Below are positions 43,727 through 51,550 of a stretch of DNA of 64,000 bases, piece after piece; within the stretch, counting starts at the first letter, position 1; every line of letters begins with the position of its first letter. A program made the translations under genes and the position numbers. The notes under the pieces are model-generated. The model saw only the letters and a program-made list of their open reading frames with translations. It did not search any database and was not told the DNA's origin. The stretch is taken from the NCBI GenBank assembly GCA_963840785.1, contig CAWJAF010000003.1, positions 124,001-188,000 on the forward strand. Reading direction: 5' to 3'. This DNA is from JALYOK01 sp963840785 (lineage in GTDB: Bacteria; Pseudomonadota; Gammaproteobacteria; Burkholderiales; JALYOK01).

Positions 43727-44140
43727 AAAAACAAACGCAAAATCGAAACCTCCCTACTCGGCCTATTCTTCGTCAGCTTCGCCGCCGGTTCCATTTTGCC
43801 GGTGCCGTCGGAGTTCGCGTTATTTGCCTACCTTAAAGCCGAGCCACAAGCATTCGCGACAGCCCTCATCGCCGCTACAACGGGCAACACACTCGGCGGC
43901 ATAAGTTCGTATTGGCTCGGGCGATTGTTGCCGCAGCGCGCAAACGCAATTTCCGCCAACGTCATGCAACGAGTCAAACGTTTCGGCGGCCCGACGCTGT
44001 TACTTGCGTGGCTGCCATGGATCGGCGATCCGTTTTGCGTCGCTGCCGGATGGCTAAAGCTGAATCCGTGGCAATGCGCGCTGTTCATCGCGGTCGGTAA
44101 GTTCGTTCGCTACTATTTAGTCGCGCTCAGTGCAAAATAA
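43727..44140 (+). CDS. YqaA/DedA-like small membrane protein, start unclear
   Basis: The frame reads SLLGLFFVSFAAGSILPVPS, EFALFAYLKAEPQAF, TTGNTLGGISSYWLGRLLP, WLPWIGDPFCVAAGWLKLNP and ends VRYYLVALSAK, the pattern of YqaA proteins in the SNARE-associated/DedA group. No ATG precedes the first helix: the frame is open straight back to the radical SAM stop at 43724-43726, and the first candidate start is a TTG at 43796, which would remove the first helix. A missing start from an indel in the A-run at 43725-43730 is possible. Confidence 0.7.
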   Translation, partial: KNKRKIETSLLGLFFVSFAAGSILPVPSEFALFAYLKAEPQAFATALIAATTGNTLGGISSYWLGRLLPQRANAISANVMQRVKRFGGPTLLLAWLPWIGDPFCVAAGWLKLNPWQCALFIAVGKFVRYYLVALSAK

Positions 44141-44452
44141 AGTCACGCCAGGAGCCTTATTCCGCGCGGTGTTTGAAGGCATGCACGCTGCGAAGCAGGT
44201 GAATATTGGGTGGTGGCGCGGTGCTCAAGAATTTTAGCGATCCATGCTCGGAATCGTCAAAAATTTTTGAAATTAGGTGGTCGACCCCAATCGTAAGTTG
44301 ATAGTCGTCCGCTTTCTGGTAGTCCAGTTTGGCTCGGTGGCGCGGGTTTTTTTCAATGATAAAGCAATGCTAAATCTCTCGCGCCCGCCGACCGCGAAGT
44401 AGGGTAATAAGTATGTTCAGAAAAGAGTTTAAGGAAATATCATCTGCGGTAA
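44141..44452. other. Intergenic stretch without a supported gene
   Basis: The region starts with a gccaggagcc piece (44147-44156) of the palindromic repeat family. The rest shows no gene, RNA or clear promoter. Confidence 0.5.
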
Positions 44453-44486
44453 AAGATAAAACGCCCGATCCCTTAGCGGACCGGGC
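44453..44486 (-). terminator. Rho-independent terminator of the second fasciclin unit
   Basis: On the minus strand a stem cgcccggtcc/ggatcgggcg (9 of 10 paired) is followed by TTTTATC. It lies just downstream of the fasciclin gene stop at 44507. Confidence 0.82.
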
Positions 44487-44506
44487 GCACGGGGCTTGTG
44501 AGATCC

Positions 44507-45079
44507 TTAGTTGGCGACAATTACTTTTTCGATACCGTGCATCACGCCGTTGTTCGCCAGAATATTCGGAACAACGACTGCCGCACCATCAATGGCAAGG
44601 CTATGCCGGCGGTTCGCTTCGAACTCCAAATTTTCACCGGAAAGCGCGCGCATTTTTCCAAGCGGTACGTCGCCTACTTTCAACTTGCCGGCGACGATGT
44701 GATGTTTAAGCAATTGCTGTAGCTGGGCTGTGTCCTTTAGTAGCAACTCAAGTGTATCGGCGGGCAATTTCGCGAACGCCTCATCGGTCGGCGCGAACAC
44801 GGTGTACTCGCCACTCTTTAACATGTTGCTCAACCCAGCCTTGTCGATCGCCGTCAGCCAAGTGTTGAACGAGCCGGCGGATTTAGCCGCTTGCAACAGA
44901 TCTGTTGCTTGCGTTGCCGAGTTCGCTGCAGCTGCTGTCGAACTTGGCTGTGAGGCGGCCGCTTGATTCTGTTTTTGTGCATTGGCGATCTCACCGTTGC
45001 CAGCAATAACACTTACTGGAAGCGCCAGGGAGGCAGAGGTTAACAGGCCCGCGAACAGTTTCGAATGTGTAGTTTTCAT
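44507..45079 (-). CDS. Secreted fasciclin (FAS1) domain protein, copy 2
   Basis: The ATG at 45079 follows AAGGA at good spacing and is preferred over the frame start at 45160. The 190-residue product has a signal peptide (LLTSASLALPVSVIAG), a low-complexity linker rich in A, S, Q and T (about 25-55), and one FAS1 domain with the H1 motif EYTVFAPTDEAFAKLP and the H2 region GVMHGIEKVIVAN. FAS1 domains mediate adhesion in many organisms. It is downstream of an EF-hand gene in the same unit. Confidence 0.88.
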   Translation of the reverse strand: MKTTHSKLFAGLLTSASLALPVSVIAGNGEIANAQKQNQAAASQPSSTAAAANSATQATDLLQAAKSAGSFNTWLTAIDKAGLSNMLKSGEYTVFAPTDEAFAKLPADTLELLLKDTAQLQQLLKHHIVAGKLKVGDVPLGKMRALSGENLEFEANRRHSLAIDGAAVVVPNILANNGVMHGIEKVIVAN

Positions 45080-45172
45080 TGCATTTTCCTTTCCATTGAT
45101 AGAAATAAATTGACAACTCATTAGTTTCAAACAAATGCGTTTACGATAAGCCGTACGCATTTAACTTCACCA

Positions 45173-45408
45173 CTACTTACTAGCGTTCTTCGCCCAAGTA
45201 TCTCGCAAGAATTTGTCCATTTCCTCGGGAGAAATTGCATCGTCACTATTCAAGTCAACGGCCTGCCAATCTCGCACTTCCGAGCCTTCGACCGATTTCG
45301 TACCGGCAAACGCCGTCACCGAGCCTAGGGCAAGCGTCGCGATGCTGAGCGCTGCGACACATTTAAGATGCTGAGCGCTGCGACACATTTAAAATGAATT
45401 TTCGACAT
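45173..45408 (-). CDS. Secreted EF-hand protein, copy 2, with start region altered by a 26-bp tandem duplication
   Basis: The ribosome-binding site and ATG at 45408 (ggagactagatATG) give MSKIHFKCVAALSI, but a perfect 26-bp tandem duplication follows and shifts the frame. The intact downstream frame, read from an ATG at 45388 inside the duplication, is MCRSAQHLKCVAALSIATLA and continues through a signal peptide into VRDWQAVDLNSDDAISPEEM. The EF-hand loop D-L-N-S-D-D-A-I-S-P-E-E is intact. Removing one repeat restores the standard start. The protein is about 70 residues, paralogous to the 45965-46249 protein. Confidence 0.72.
45341..45392. repeat. Perfect 26-bp tandem duplication
   Basis: Unit 45341-45366 (beginning gatgctgagcgctgcgacac) is repeated exactly at 45367-45392. 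Twenty-six is not a multiple of three, so the duplication puts the original start codon out of frame with the EF-hand region. Confidence 0.95.
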
Positions 45409-45605
45409 ATCTAGTCTCCTTTAATTTTCACGTTGTCCCATGCGCCAATCGCATTAAAGTCGCTTGTTACGTAACATTTGAGCGTTTGACGCGATCATAG
45501 TTCATATATAAACATGTCGAGTTTTTATGAAAAATATAGATATAAATGCATGCAATAGTTTGCCGATTCCACGAACGATGGTTTGCTGGATCATGGTATG
45601 CAGAC

Positions 45606-45640
45606 GAAAAAAAACGCAGCGAGTGGACACCGCTGCGTTA
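45606..45640 (-). terminator. Rho-independent terminator of the first fasciclin/EF-hand unit
   Basis: On the minus strand a 9-bp stem aacgcagcg/cgctgcgtt is followed by eight T. It lies 20 bp after the stop of the small secreted protein gene (45660). Confidence 0.88.
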
Positions 45641-45659
45641 CAAGGTCGGTTAGGAATTC

Positions 45660-45914
45660 CTAGCCTAGGCCGTACCTATTTGGCTCGAAGATTCTCGTTG
45701 GTTGCGGCAACATCAGTGGAAACCCAATGTTTGCGGGTCCCTTTCCGTCAAGCATTTCAAGATTGATGTTGGGTCGCTGCAAACCCTGGTCAGGCGTCTG
45801 GGCTTGTTGCTCGCCAGCGCCCTGAGTCTGTGCTGTAGCGGCGTTGGCACCGATCGATATGCTCAGGGCTAGGCCGGTTATCACAACCGCAATTCCGATT
45901 AAGACTTTTGACAT
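45660..45914 (-). CDS. Small secreted protein of unknown function
   Basis: The ATG at 45914 is preceded by GGAG (ggagtgattttcATG). The 84-residue product has a signal peptide (ending ANA) and a mature part rich in Q, G, P and N, with NINLEMLDGKGPANIGFPLM. No domain is recognised. It is the last gene of the first secreted unit and ends at a strong terminator. Confidence 0.72.
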   Translation of the reverse strand: MSKVLIGIAVVITGLALSISIGANAATAQTQGAGEQQAQTPDQGLQRPNINLEMLDGKGPANIGFPLMLPQPTRIFEPNRYGLG

Positions 45915-45964
45915 GAAAATCACTCCTTTACGTGAATGCGATGCGGAAGAATTTCGCGCATGCG

Positions 45965-46249
45965 TCAGCCTTTACCTTTCGAACTCCACACGCCGTCCAA
46001 GTACTTCTGCATTTCTTCAGGCGAAATCAAGTGGTCCTTATCCATATCGATTGCGCTCCAATCGCGCACATCGTCAGATAGTTTGTGTTCCTTGGCTTCC
46101 ATTGCGATAGCCTTCTTGTTGGTTTGATGATTCGATTGCTCGTTGGCTGCGAGGTGCAGATTGGCCGTTGTCGCATCATTACCTGCCATCACCGCGACCG
46201 GACTTGCCAGTGCGGTTATCACTAATATTTGCTTCCACTTGCCATTCAT
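45965..46249 (-). CDS. Secreted EF-hand protein, copy 1
   Basis: The 94-residue protein starts at an ATG with AGGAG upstream. A signal peptide (ITALASPVAVMAG) is followed by a spacer and one EF-hand, AIDMDKDHLISPEEMQKYLD. The core VRDWxAxDxxxDxxISPEEM is shared with the 45173 protein, so these are recent paralogs. It probably binds calcium in the periplasm or outside the cell. It is downstream of the first fasciclin gene by 27 bp. Confidence 0.85.
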   Translation of the reverse strand: MNGKWKQILVITALASPVAVMAGNDATTANLHLAANEQSNHQTNKKAIAMEAKEHKLSDDVRDWSAIDMDKDHLISPEEMQKYLDGVWSSKGKG

Positions 46250-46276
46250 CTCTATCTCCTATTTCAATAAATTCAC

Positions 46277-46789
46277 TTAAAGTCCGGTCGGCGGTAGCAA
46301 CACTCGATCGATGATATGCACCACGCTGTTCCCGACCAGGATTTCGTCTTTCTCGGTGACTTGAGCTTGGTTCGCGAAGAAGCGCTTCTTCTTCGGTTTG
46401 GTCAGTTCGACATTCTGTCCTTCAAGGGTTTTCACGGTTTGCTTGCCTTTGGTCTTATCTGATAAGACGATCTTCTCTCCCGGGATGACGTGGTATTTCA
46501 GGACTTTTGCTAGCTTGTCCTTATCCTTCACGAGATCATCAAAGGTACCTCTTCCTAATTGTTCGAAGGCTGCGTTATCCGGCGCGAACAGCGTGATCGC
46601 GTCGTCGCCCTTAAACGCATCCTCCAGGCCTGCGGTCTGAATGGATTTCCACAGCGTCGAAAGTCGCACATCCTCGGACAGTACCTCGCTTAAGGAACGC
46701 TTGGCAGTCTCGGCGTTCGCGGCCGAAATGCCAAATGACGTTAGGGCAACGATTAACAATCCGCAAAAATACTGTTTCCAAATCTTCAT
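46277..46789 (-). CDS. Secreted fasciclin (FAS1) domain protein, copy 1
   Basis: The 170-residue protein has a signal peptide (GLLIVALTSFGISAANA) and one FAS1 domain with DDAITLFAPDNAAFEQLGRG and the terminal segment NSVVHIIDRVLLPPTGL. GGAG lies 7 bp before the ATG. It opens the first secreted unit (fasciclin, EF-hand, small protein). A second unit with EF-hand and fasciclin in the reverse order follows. Confidence 0.9.
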   Translation of the reverse strand: MKIWKQYFCGLLIVALTSFGISAANAETAKRSLSEVLSEDVRLSTLWKSIQTAGLEDAFKGDDAITLFAPDNAAFEQLGRGTFDDLVKDKDKLAKVLKYHVIPGEKIVLSDKTKGKQTVKTLEGQNVELTKPKKKRFFANQAQVTEKDEILVGNSVVHIIDRVLLPPTGL

Positions 46790-47119
46790 TTCAACGTCTC
46801 CAGTTAGTTTCGATTAACTCCTAAAGCCACGGCGTTTGACTTGACGCTAAGGGCAATCAAGTTGCCGACCTCGTAACGTGCCGGCACTCTCACCGCGAAC
46901 TTCAGAACGAAGTCTAGAGATGTGTATATATAGCGTAAAGTAATTTGTTTTTACTGATATCATATATTTTTAACTATGATAATGTTTTAGCCGTTTCAGT
47001 CACTGTTTGCCAAGGTGGCAGAGTGTTTTGAATACAAGCGGTATGCGCGTTCGCGATTCAACGCGGAGTACCTCAATTTTAGCTGCCAGCTTCCTTGCGA
47101 CGACTCGCGGTGCACTGAG
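46790..47119. promoter_or_regulatory. Upstream region of the first fasciclin/EF-hand unit
   Basis: This 330-bp spacer lies before the fasciclin gene and after the LysR stop. An AT-rich block (46921-46985) contains tatata motifs that could form a minus-strand promoter, but no consensus -35/-10 pair was assigned. No gene was seen. Confidence 0.4.
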
Positions 47120-48046
47120 TTAACTGGCTCGTTTGGGCGTGAAGAGTTCGTCTTGGATCATCTCCGCTTCCGCCTTCAAGTACTCGAAAAAAGTGGCAGC
47201 AACCACGGATAGCCGCTTTCCGGCGGGATAGACGATATGCCAGGATCGCATGATGGGGAAGCCTTCCACATCCAGTATGGCGATCTTGTCTTGCATCGGT
47301 TCCAGCATCAACGCATGTTGCGACACGACCGACAGTCCCATGCCGCCTGCGACCGCCCATTTGATCGCTTCGTTGTTGTTTAGCTCCATTTTGACCGTTA
47401 AACTTACTTTGCGTTTTGCAAAGAATTCTTCGGCGACAATACGCGTACCCGAACCATGCTCGCGGAGAATGAAGCGTTCGTTGGCCAGCCGCGTTAACGG
47501 AACACGCTTGCGTCCTGCTAGTTCATGCCCCTTCGGCGCGATGACGACCAACGGATTTTGCAAGAACGGATGTTTCTCGATTGCGATATGTTCCGGCGGT
47601 ACGCCCATAATATAAAGATCATCTCGATTGTCGACTAGCCGATCTAAGATGAGATCTCGATTGACGATTTCCAGCGATACGTCGATGCCCGGGTAGTGCT
47701 GACAAAACGGCCCGAGTAAACGCGGCACAAAATACTTGGCGGTCGTGACGATTGCCACACGCAGTTTGCCCGCTTTCGAACCCTTTAGATCCGCAATCGT
47801 CATTTCGAACCGGTCCCACGATTCAAACAATTCGCGTACGGTCTTATAGAGCTCCTTGCCCGAGTCGGTGAGATAAATTTTCTTGCCGACCTGCTCGAAC
47901 ACCGGCAAACCAACGGTGTCGGCGAGCTGTTTGATTTGCGCCGACACCGTTGGCTGAACCACATGCAGTTCTTCGGCTGCGCGCGTGAAGCTGCTGTTCC
48001 GGGCCACGGCCTCAAACAAGCGCAGTTGATTCCAGGTCACTCGCAT
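47120..48046 (-). CDS. LysR-family transcriptional regulator
   Basis: The 308-residue protein has an N-terminal winged helix-turn-helix (LRLFEAVARNSSFTRAAEEL, VVQPTVSAQIKQLADTVGLP) and a periplasmic-binding-like effector domain. The pattern is CbbR-like. It diverges from the isocitrate dehydrogenase gene, with 75 bp to its nearest ATG and 135 bp to its preferred start, so it probably regulates that gene; the effector is unknown. Confidence 0.9.
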   Translation of the reverse strand: MRVTWNQLRLFEAVARNSSFTRAAEELHVVQPTVSAQIKQLADTVGLPVFEQVGKKIYLTDSGKELYKTVRELFESWDRFEMTIADLKGSKAGKLRVAIVTTAKYFVPRLLGPFCQHYPGIDVSLEIVNRDLILDRLVDNRDDLYIMGVPPEHIAIEKHPFLQNPLVVIAPKGHELAGRKRVPLTRLANERFILREHGSGTRIVAEEFFAKRKVSLTVKMELNNNEAIKWAVAGGMGLSVVSQHALMLEPMQDKIAILDVEGFPIMRSWHIVYPAGKRLSVVAATFFEYLKAEAEMIQDELFTPKRAS

Positions 48047-48181
48047 AGCAAGCTTTTCCTAATCATGAATAGTCGTTTCTCTATGATATCCAATAAAACA
48101 CTCTATTTCTATTAATGAAACATGGCATATAGACTTCAGCTCATGTTAACAACTACACAGCAACAGCAAGGGAGGCATGGG

Positions 48182-49816
48182 ATGCCTAATTTAGTTGCAA
48201 CGATCGCCGCGAGGCTGATGTGTCGACCGCACGCGATTCAACCGACAGGTCGCCTCGCTGCCAATGTGATTGAGAAAAACCCTAGTTGTTATGCGCTAAA
48301 TAAAGCGCCGAAAGAACAACCCGCGTTGATCGCAGATTGCACGCTGTCATCGCCGAGCCGCGCTAAGCATATCGGCGGCACACCGATCACGATCGCCTAC
48401 GGTGATGGCATCGGGCCGGAGATTATGGAAGCGACATTGCGCATTCTATTGGCAGCCGGCGCGACGTTGAAACTGCACGCGATCGAAGTCGGTGAAAAGG
48501 TTTATCACCGCGGATTTGTGTCCGGCATTGGCCCAGATGGCTGGCAATCGCTACGCGAGACTAAGGTATTTTTGAAAGCTCCAATCACGACGCCTCAAGG
48601 TGGTGGACTTAAAAGCGTCAATGTCACGGTGCGTAAGGCGCTTGGGCTGTACGCAAACGTGAGGCCCTGTGTGGCCTACGCGCCGCATATTCCGACGCAC
48701 AGCCCCGGCATGAACGTTGTCATAGTCCGAGAAAACGAAGAGGACCTCTACGCCGGGATTGAGCACCGACAGACCGACGATGTCGTTCAATGTTTGAAGT
48801 TGATTTCGCGTTCGGGCAGCGAGCGGGTGATCCGTTACGCTTTCCAGTTTGCGCAGGCCAATGGTCGCGGAAAAGTGACTTGTATGACCAAAGACAACAT
48901 CATGAAACTCACCGACGGTTTGTTTCATCGCGTGTTCGACGAGGTTGCCTTGGCTTACCCAGAAATCGCGAGCGAACATCTGATCGTAGATCACGGCATC
49001 GCGAAACTCGCCACCGATCCGGAGTACTTCGACGTGATCGTTGCGCCGAATCTTTATGGCGACATCGTTTCCGACGTCGCCGCCCAAGTCGCCGGCTCGA
49101 TCGGATTGGTGGGTTCCGCAAATATCGGACATTATGGTGCGATGTTCGAGGCAGTGCATGGCAGCGCGCCAGGCATTGCTGGAATGGGAACGGCAAACCC
49201 CTCGGGGCTGTTGCTCGCTTCGTTGATGATGCTGCAACATATCGGCCAACACGACATCGCCCAACGTATTCAGAACGCGTGGCTTAGAACCTTGGAAGAC
49301 GGCATCCACACCGCCGACTGTTACACCAAGGGACGCAGCACGGCGCGAGTGGGAACGAAGGAATTCGCGCTCGCCGTGATCGATCGCCTGCTGCTGGCGC
49401 CGCGATCGTTATCCACCAACAGCCCGTGCGTCCCCGTTCCCGAGAAGCCGATCTCCACTTTTGTTCAGCCATCTTTGAACAAAGAAATCGTCGGTGCGGA
49501 CGTGTTTGTTGAATGGCGCGGCAGTTCGCCCGATGTGCTGGCGGACACCCTGCAAGCATTGGACACCAATGGTTTCGCACTGGCTATGATTTCGAATCGT
49601 GGGGTAAAAGTTTGGCCCAACGGCTTGGCCGAAAGTTTTTGTACGGATCATTGGCGCTGTCGCTTCTTAGTGGCAGGCGGTCAAGAGAACACCAACCTCG
49701 ATCAGATTAACGGGCTGCTGCGCAACCTAGCGGCGGCGGACATTGATTTCATCAAACTCGAGACCCTGTGCACGTTTAACGATGAACCCGGCTACTCGAT
49801 CGGCTACGGTCAATAA
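48182..49816 (+). CDS. NADP-dependent isocitrate dehydrogenase with C-terminal extension
   Basis: This enzyme oxidises isocitrate to 2-oxoglutarate in the TCA cycle. The catalytic core begins with PITIAYGDGIGPEIMEATLR and contains VVIVRENEEDLYAGIEHRQT, the metal-binding VAPNLYGDIVSDVAAQVAG and FEAVHGSAPGIAGMGTANPS. After about residue 390 comes an extra C-terminal domain of roughly 120 residues (about 420-544), as in the Thermus-type IDH. The ATG at 48182 is preceded by GGGAGG and is preferred over 48122. An N-terminal extension of some 65 residues precedes the core. It is followed by a short leader ORF and htpX. Confidence 0.88.
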   Translation: MPNLVATIAARLMCRPHAIQPTGRLAANVIEKNPSCYALNKAPKEQPALIADCTLSSPSRAKHIGGTPITIAYGDGIGPEIMEATLRILLAAGATLKLHAIEVGEKVYHRGFVSGIGPDGWQSLRETKVFLKAPITTPQGGGLKSVNVTVRKALGLYANVRPCVAYAPHIPTHSPGMNVVIVRENEEDLYAGIEHRQTDDVVQCLKLISRSGSERVIRYAFQFAQANGRGKVTCMTKDNIMKLTDGLFHRVFDEVALAYPEIASEHLIVDHGIAKLATDPEYFDVIVAPNLYGDIVSDVAAQVAGSIGLVGSANIGHYGAMFEAVHGSAPGIAGMGTANPSGLLLASLMMLQHIGQHDIAQRIQNAWLRTLEDGIHTADCYTKGRSTARVGTKEFALAVIDRLLLAPRSLSTNSPCVPVPEKPISTFVQPSLNKEIVGADVFVEWRGSSPDVLADTLQALDTNGFALAMISNRGVKVWPNGLAESFCTDHWRCRFLVAGGQENTNLDQINGLLRNLAAADIDFIKLETLCTFNDEPGYSIGYGQ

Positions 49817-49831
49817 CCCACGGAGCGATCA

Positions 49832-49876
49832 ATGTCTTTCATTGAAAAAATAGGCAACTCGGTATTTAAAACATGA
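49832..49876 (+). CDS. Possible 14-residue leader ORF before htpX
   Basis: A GGAG (49822) precedes ATG at 49832, giving MSFIEKIGNSVFKT and a stop at 49874-49876 that overlaps the htpX start (acATGATG). Such overlap would couple translation of htpX to this leader. It is too short to be certain. Confidence 0.45.
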   Translation: MSFIEKIGNSVFKT

Positions 49877-50751
49877 TGCGAATACTGCTCTTTTTCGCCA
49901 CCAACATCGGCGTCTTGCTTGTCCTGAGCGTGACACTCAGACTGTTGGGAATCGATAGTTATATGACCGCACAGGGGCTGAACTATCAGAGCCTGCTAGT
50001 GTTCGCATCGGTAATGGGATTTGGCGGTGCGTTTGTTTCGTTGGCGATTTCTAAATGGAGTGCCAAACGCATGACCGGGGCGCGTGTCATTACCGATCCC
50101 AGTACGCAAACCGAGCGCTGGCTGGTGCAAAGCGTGCAGCGCCAGGCGCAAGCGGCCGACATACCGATGCCGGAGGTTGCGATTTACGATGCACCGGAGG
50201 TAAACGCTTTCGCAACGGGTATGTCCCGACGCAGCTCATTGGTTGCCGTAAGCACCGGATTGCTACACAAAATGACCCCTGACGAAGCGGAAGCTGTGTT
50301 GGCGCACGAAGTCAGTCACATCGCGAACGGTGATATGGTGACGCTCGCGCTGATCCAAGGCGTGGTCAACACATTTGTGCTGTTCCTGTCTCGCGTCATC
50401 GGCAATCTGGTCGACAAGGTGATCTTTAAGTCCGAGCATGGACACGGCCCTGCATTTTGGGTGACGACCATCATTGCCGAGATTGTGCTTGGCATACTCG
50501 CGACGGTCATCGTCATGTGGTTCAGCCGTCAGCGCGAGTACCGCGCAGACGCTGGTGGCGCGAGCCTGGCTGGCCGCCAGAAAATGATTGCTGCGCTAGA
50601 GCGTTTGAAAGCGCAACAGCAAGAACCGCAATTGCCCGACGAAATGCGTGCATTCGGTATCGCCGGCGGAGGACGTGGAATCATGCAATGGCTTACCTCG
50701 CACCCGCCACTGGAAGATAGAATCAGCGCGTTGCGTGCCGGTAGTGTTTGA
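49873..50751 (+). CDS. htpX: HtpX membrane zinc metalloprotease
   Basis: HtpX degrades misfolded inner-membrane proteins in envelope stress. The 292-residue protein has two N-terminal helices, the zinc motif VLAHEVSHIANGD, further helices, and the zinc-ligand Glu region FSRQREYRADAGGASLAGR. The C-terminal segment SHPPLEDRISALRAG is typical. It is downstream of idh with the leader ORF between. Confidence 0.95.
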   Translation: MMRILLFFATNIGVLLVLSVTLRLLGIDSYMTAQGLNYQSLLVFASVMGFGGAFVSLAISKWSAKRMTGARVITDPSTQTERWLVQSVQRQAQAADIPMPEVAIYDAPEVNAFATGMSRRSSLVAVSTGLLHKMTPDEAEAVLAHEVSHIANGDMVTLALIQGVVNTFVLFLSRVIGNLVDKVIFKSEHGHGPAFWVTTIIAEIVLGILATVIVMWFSRQREYRADAGGASLAGRQKMIAALERLKAQQQEPQLPDEMRAFGIAGGGRGIMQWLTSHPPLEDRISALRAGSV

Positions 50752-50801
50752 CCAGTAACCTTGTTTGTTTTCGTTGCAATGCCCTTTAGAGGAGAGTCGA
50801 G

Positions 50802-51047
50802 ATGAAAGAGACGTTGGCAAAATCATTATTCAAACGCTTAGGTGGAAAAGTCGCGCAGTCGGTGCGCCATCCCAGCCACGAAGTTTGGATACTACGCAAA
50901 CCGGAATTGCAGATGCCGATTTTGGCGAAACTCAAGCGCGCGGCCCCCGTGGTTGCCAGGCAAAAGAATTCGCTGAAAACATTTCGTATGGTTTGTCAAC
51001 TTATGGTGTCTCGTGCTGGTTTCAGCTCACGCCAACTGTTAGCGTAA
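50802..51047 (+). CDS. Small basic protein of unknown function
   Basis: The 81-residue frame begins MKETLAKSLFKRLGGKVAQS after GAGGAGAG and ends FSSRQLLA. It is basic (many K and R) without signal peptide or membrane helix. No family is recognised. The ribosome-binding site argues for expression. It lies between htpX and the two-helix membrane protein. Confidence 0.45.
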   Translation: MKETLAKSLFKRLGGKVAQSVRHPSHEVWILRKPELQMPILAKLKRAAPVVARQKNSLKTFRMVCQLMVSRAGFSSRQLLA

Positions 51048-51178
51048 TGCTGAGGGTTCAGCCTATGGAAGTGGAGAAGACGCTTGAATGGCGTTGTTAA
51101 ATGGCGCAATCGCTTAGTTGATCTCACTTCGCTTAGCAACTAGCCGCGCGAATTCCAACCACGTCGATAGGATTGGCA

Positions 51179-51466
51179 TTGAATAAGCTCGTTTGGGCGC
51201 TCGCGGTGATCGTGGTCGCGATTTGGACGTTGTTGAGCGTCGGCGGTTATGCGTTGATAGACGTGTCCGCCGAATGGATGGAACAAAACGCGGACCGCTT
51301 ATCGATTCATCCGGAGGTTACCGGGTGGCTGTTGTGGGTGCTCAATTTGGTTCGCAATCTTGGCGTTTTTGTCGTTATCGGAGTTTGGGCATTCATTTCA
51401 ATCACGATCATTCTCGCAGCTTGGCTGATTCAACGCAGTCGGAAACTTCTGAACCAAAGTAGATGA
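51179..51466 (+). CDS. Small two-helix membrane protein of unknown function
   Basis: The frame has two helices, WALAVIVVAIWTLLSVGGYA and VLNLVRNLGVFVVIGVWAFI, with an intervening polar segment that likely faces the periplasm. Starts are TTG codons at 51173 or 51179; no ATG is available. It sits in the htpX-terC interval and is probably part of that unit. Confidence 0.55.
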   Translation: MNKLVWALAVIVVAIWTLLSVGGYALIDVSAEWMEQNADRLSIHPEVTGWLLWVLNLVRNLGVFVVIGVWAFISITIILAAWLIQRSRKLLNQSR

Positions 51467-51550
51467 GGCCTGTCTATAGAAAGATGGGGATACCAACAAT
51501 AAATTCTTTGCGCTCGGGCTTCAATCTGAGCCACTTTACATGAGGAGTAG

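Noticed and set aside
51467..51550. Manganese (yybP-ykoY) riboswitch before terC
   Set aside because: The 84-bp leader lacks the conserved core of that riboswitch.
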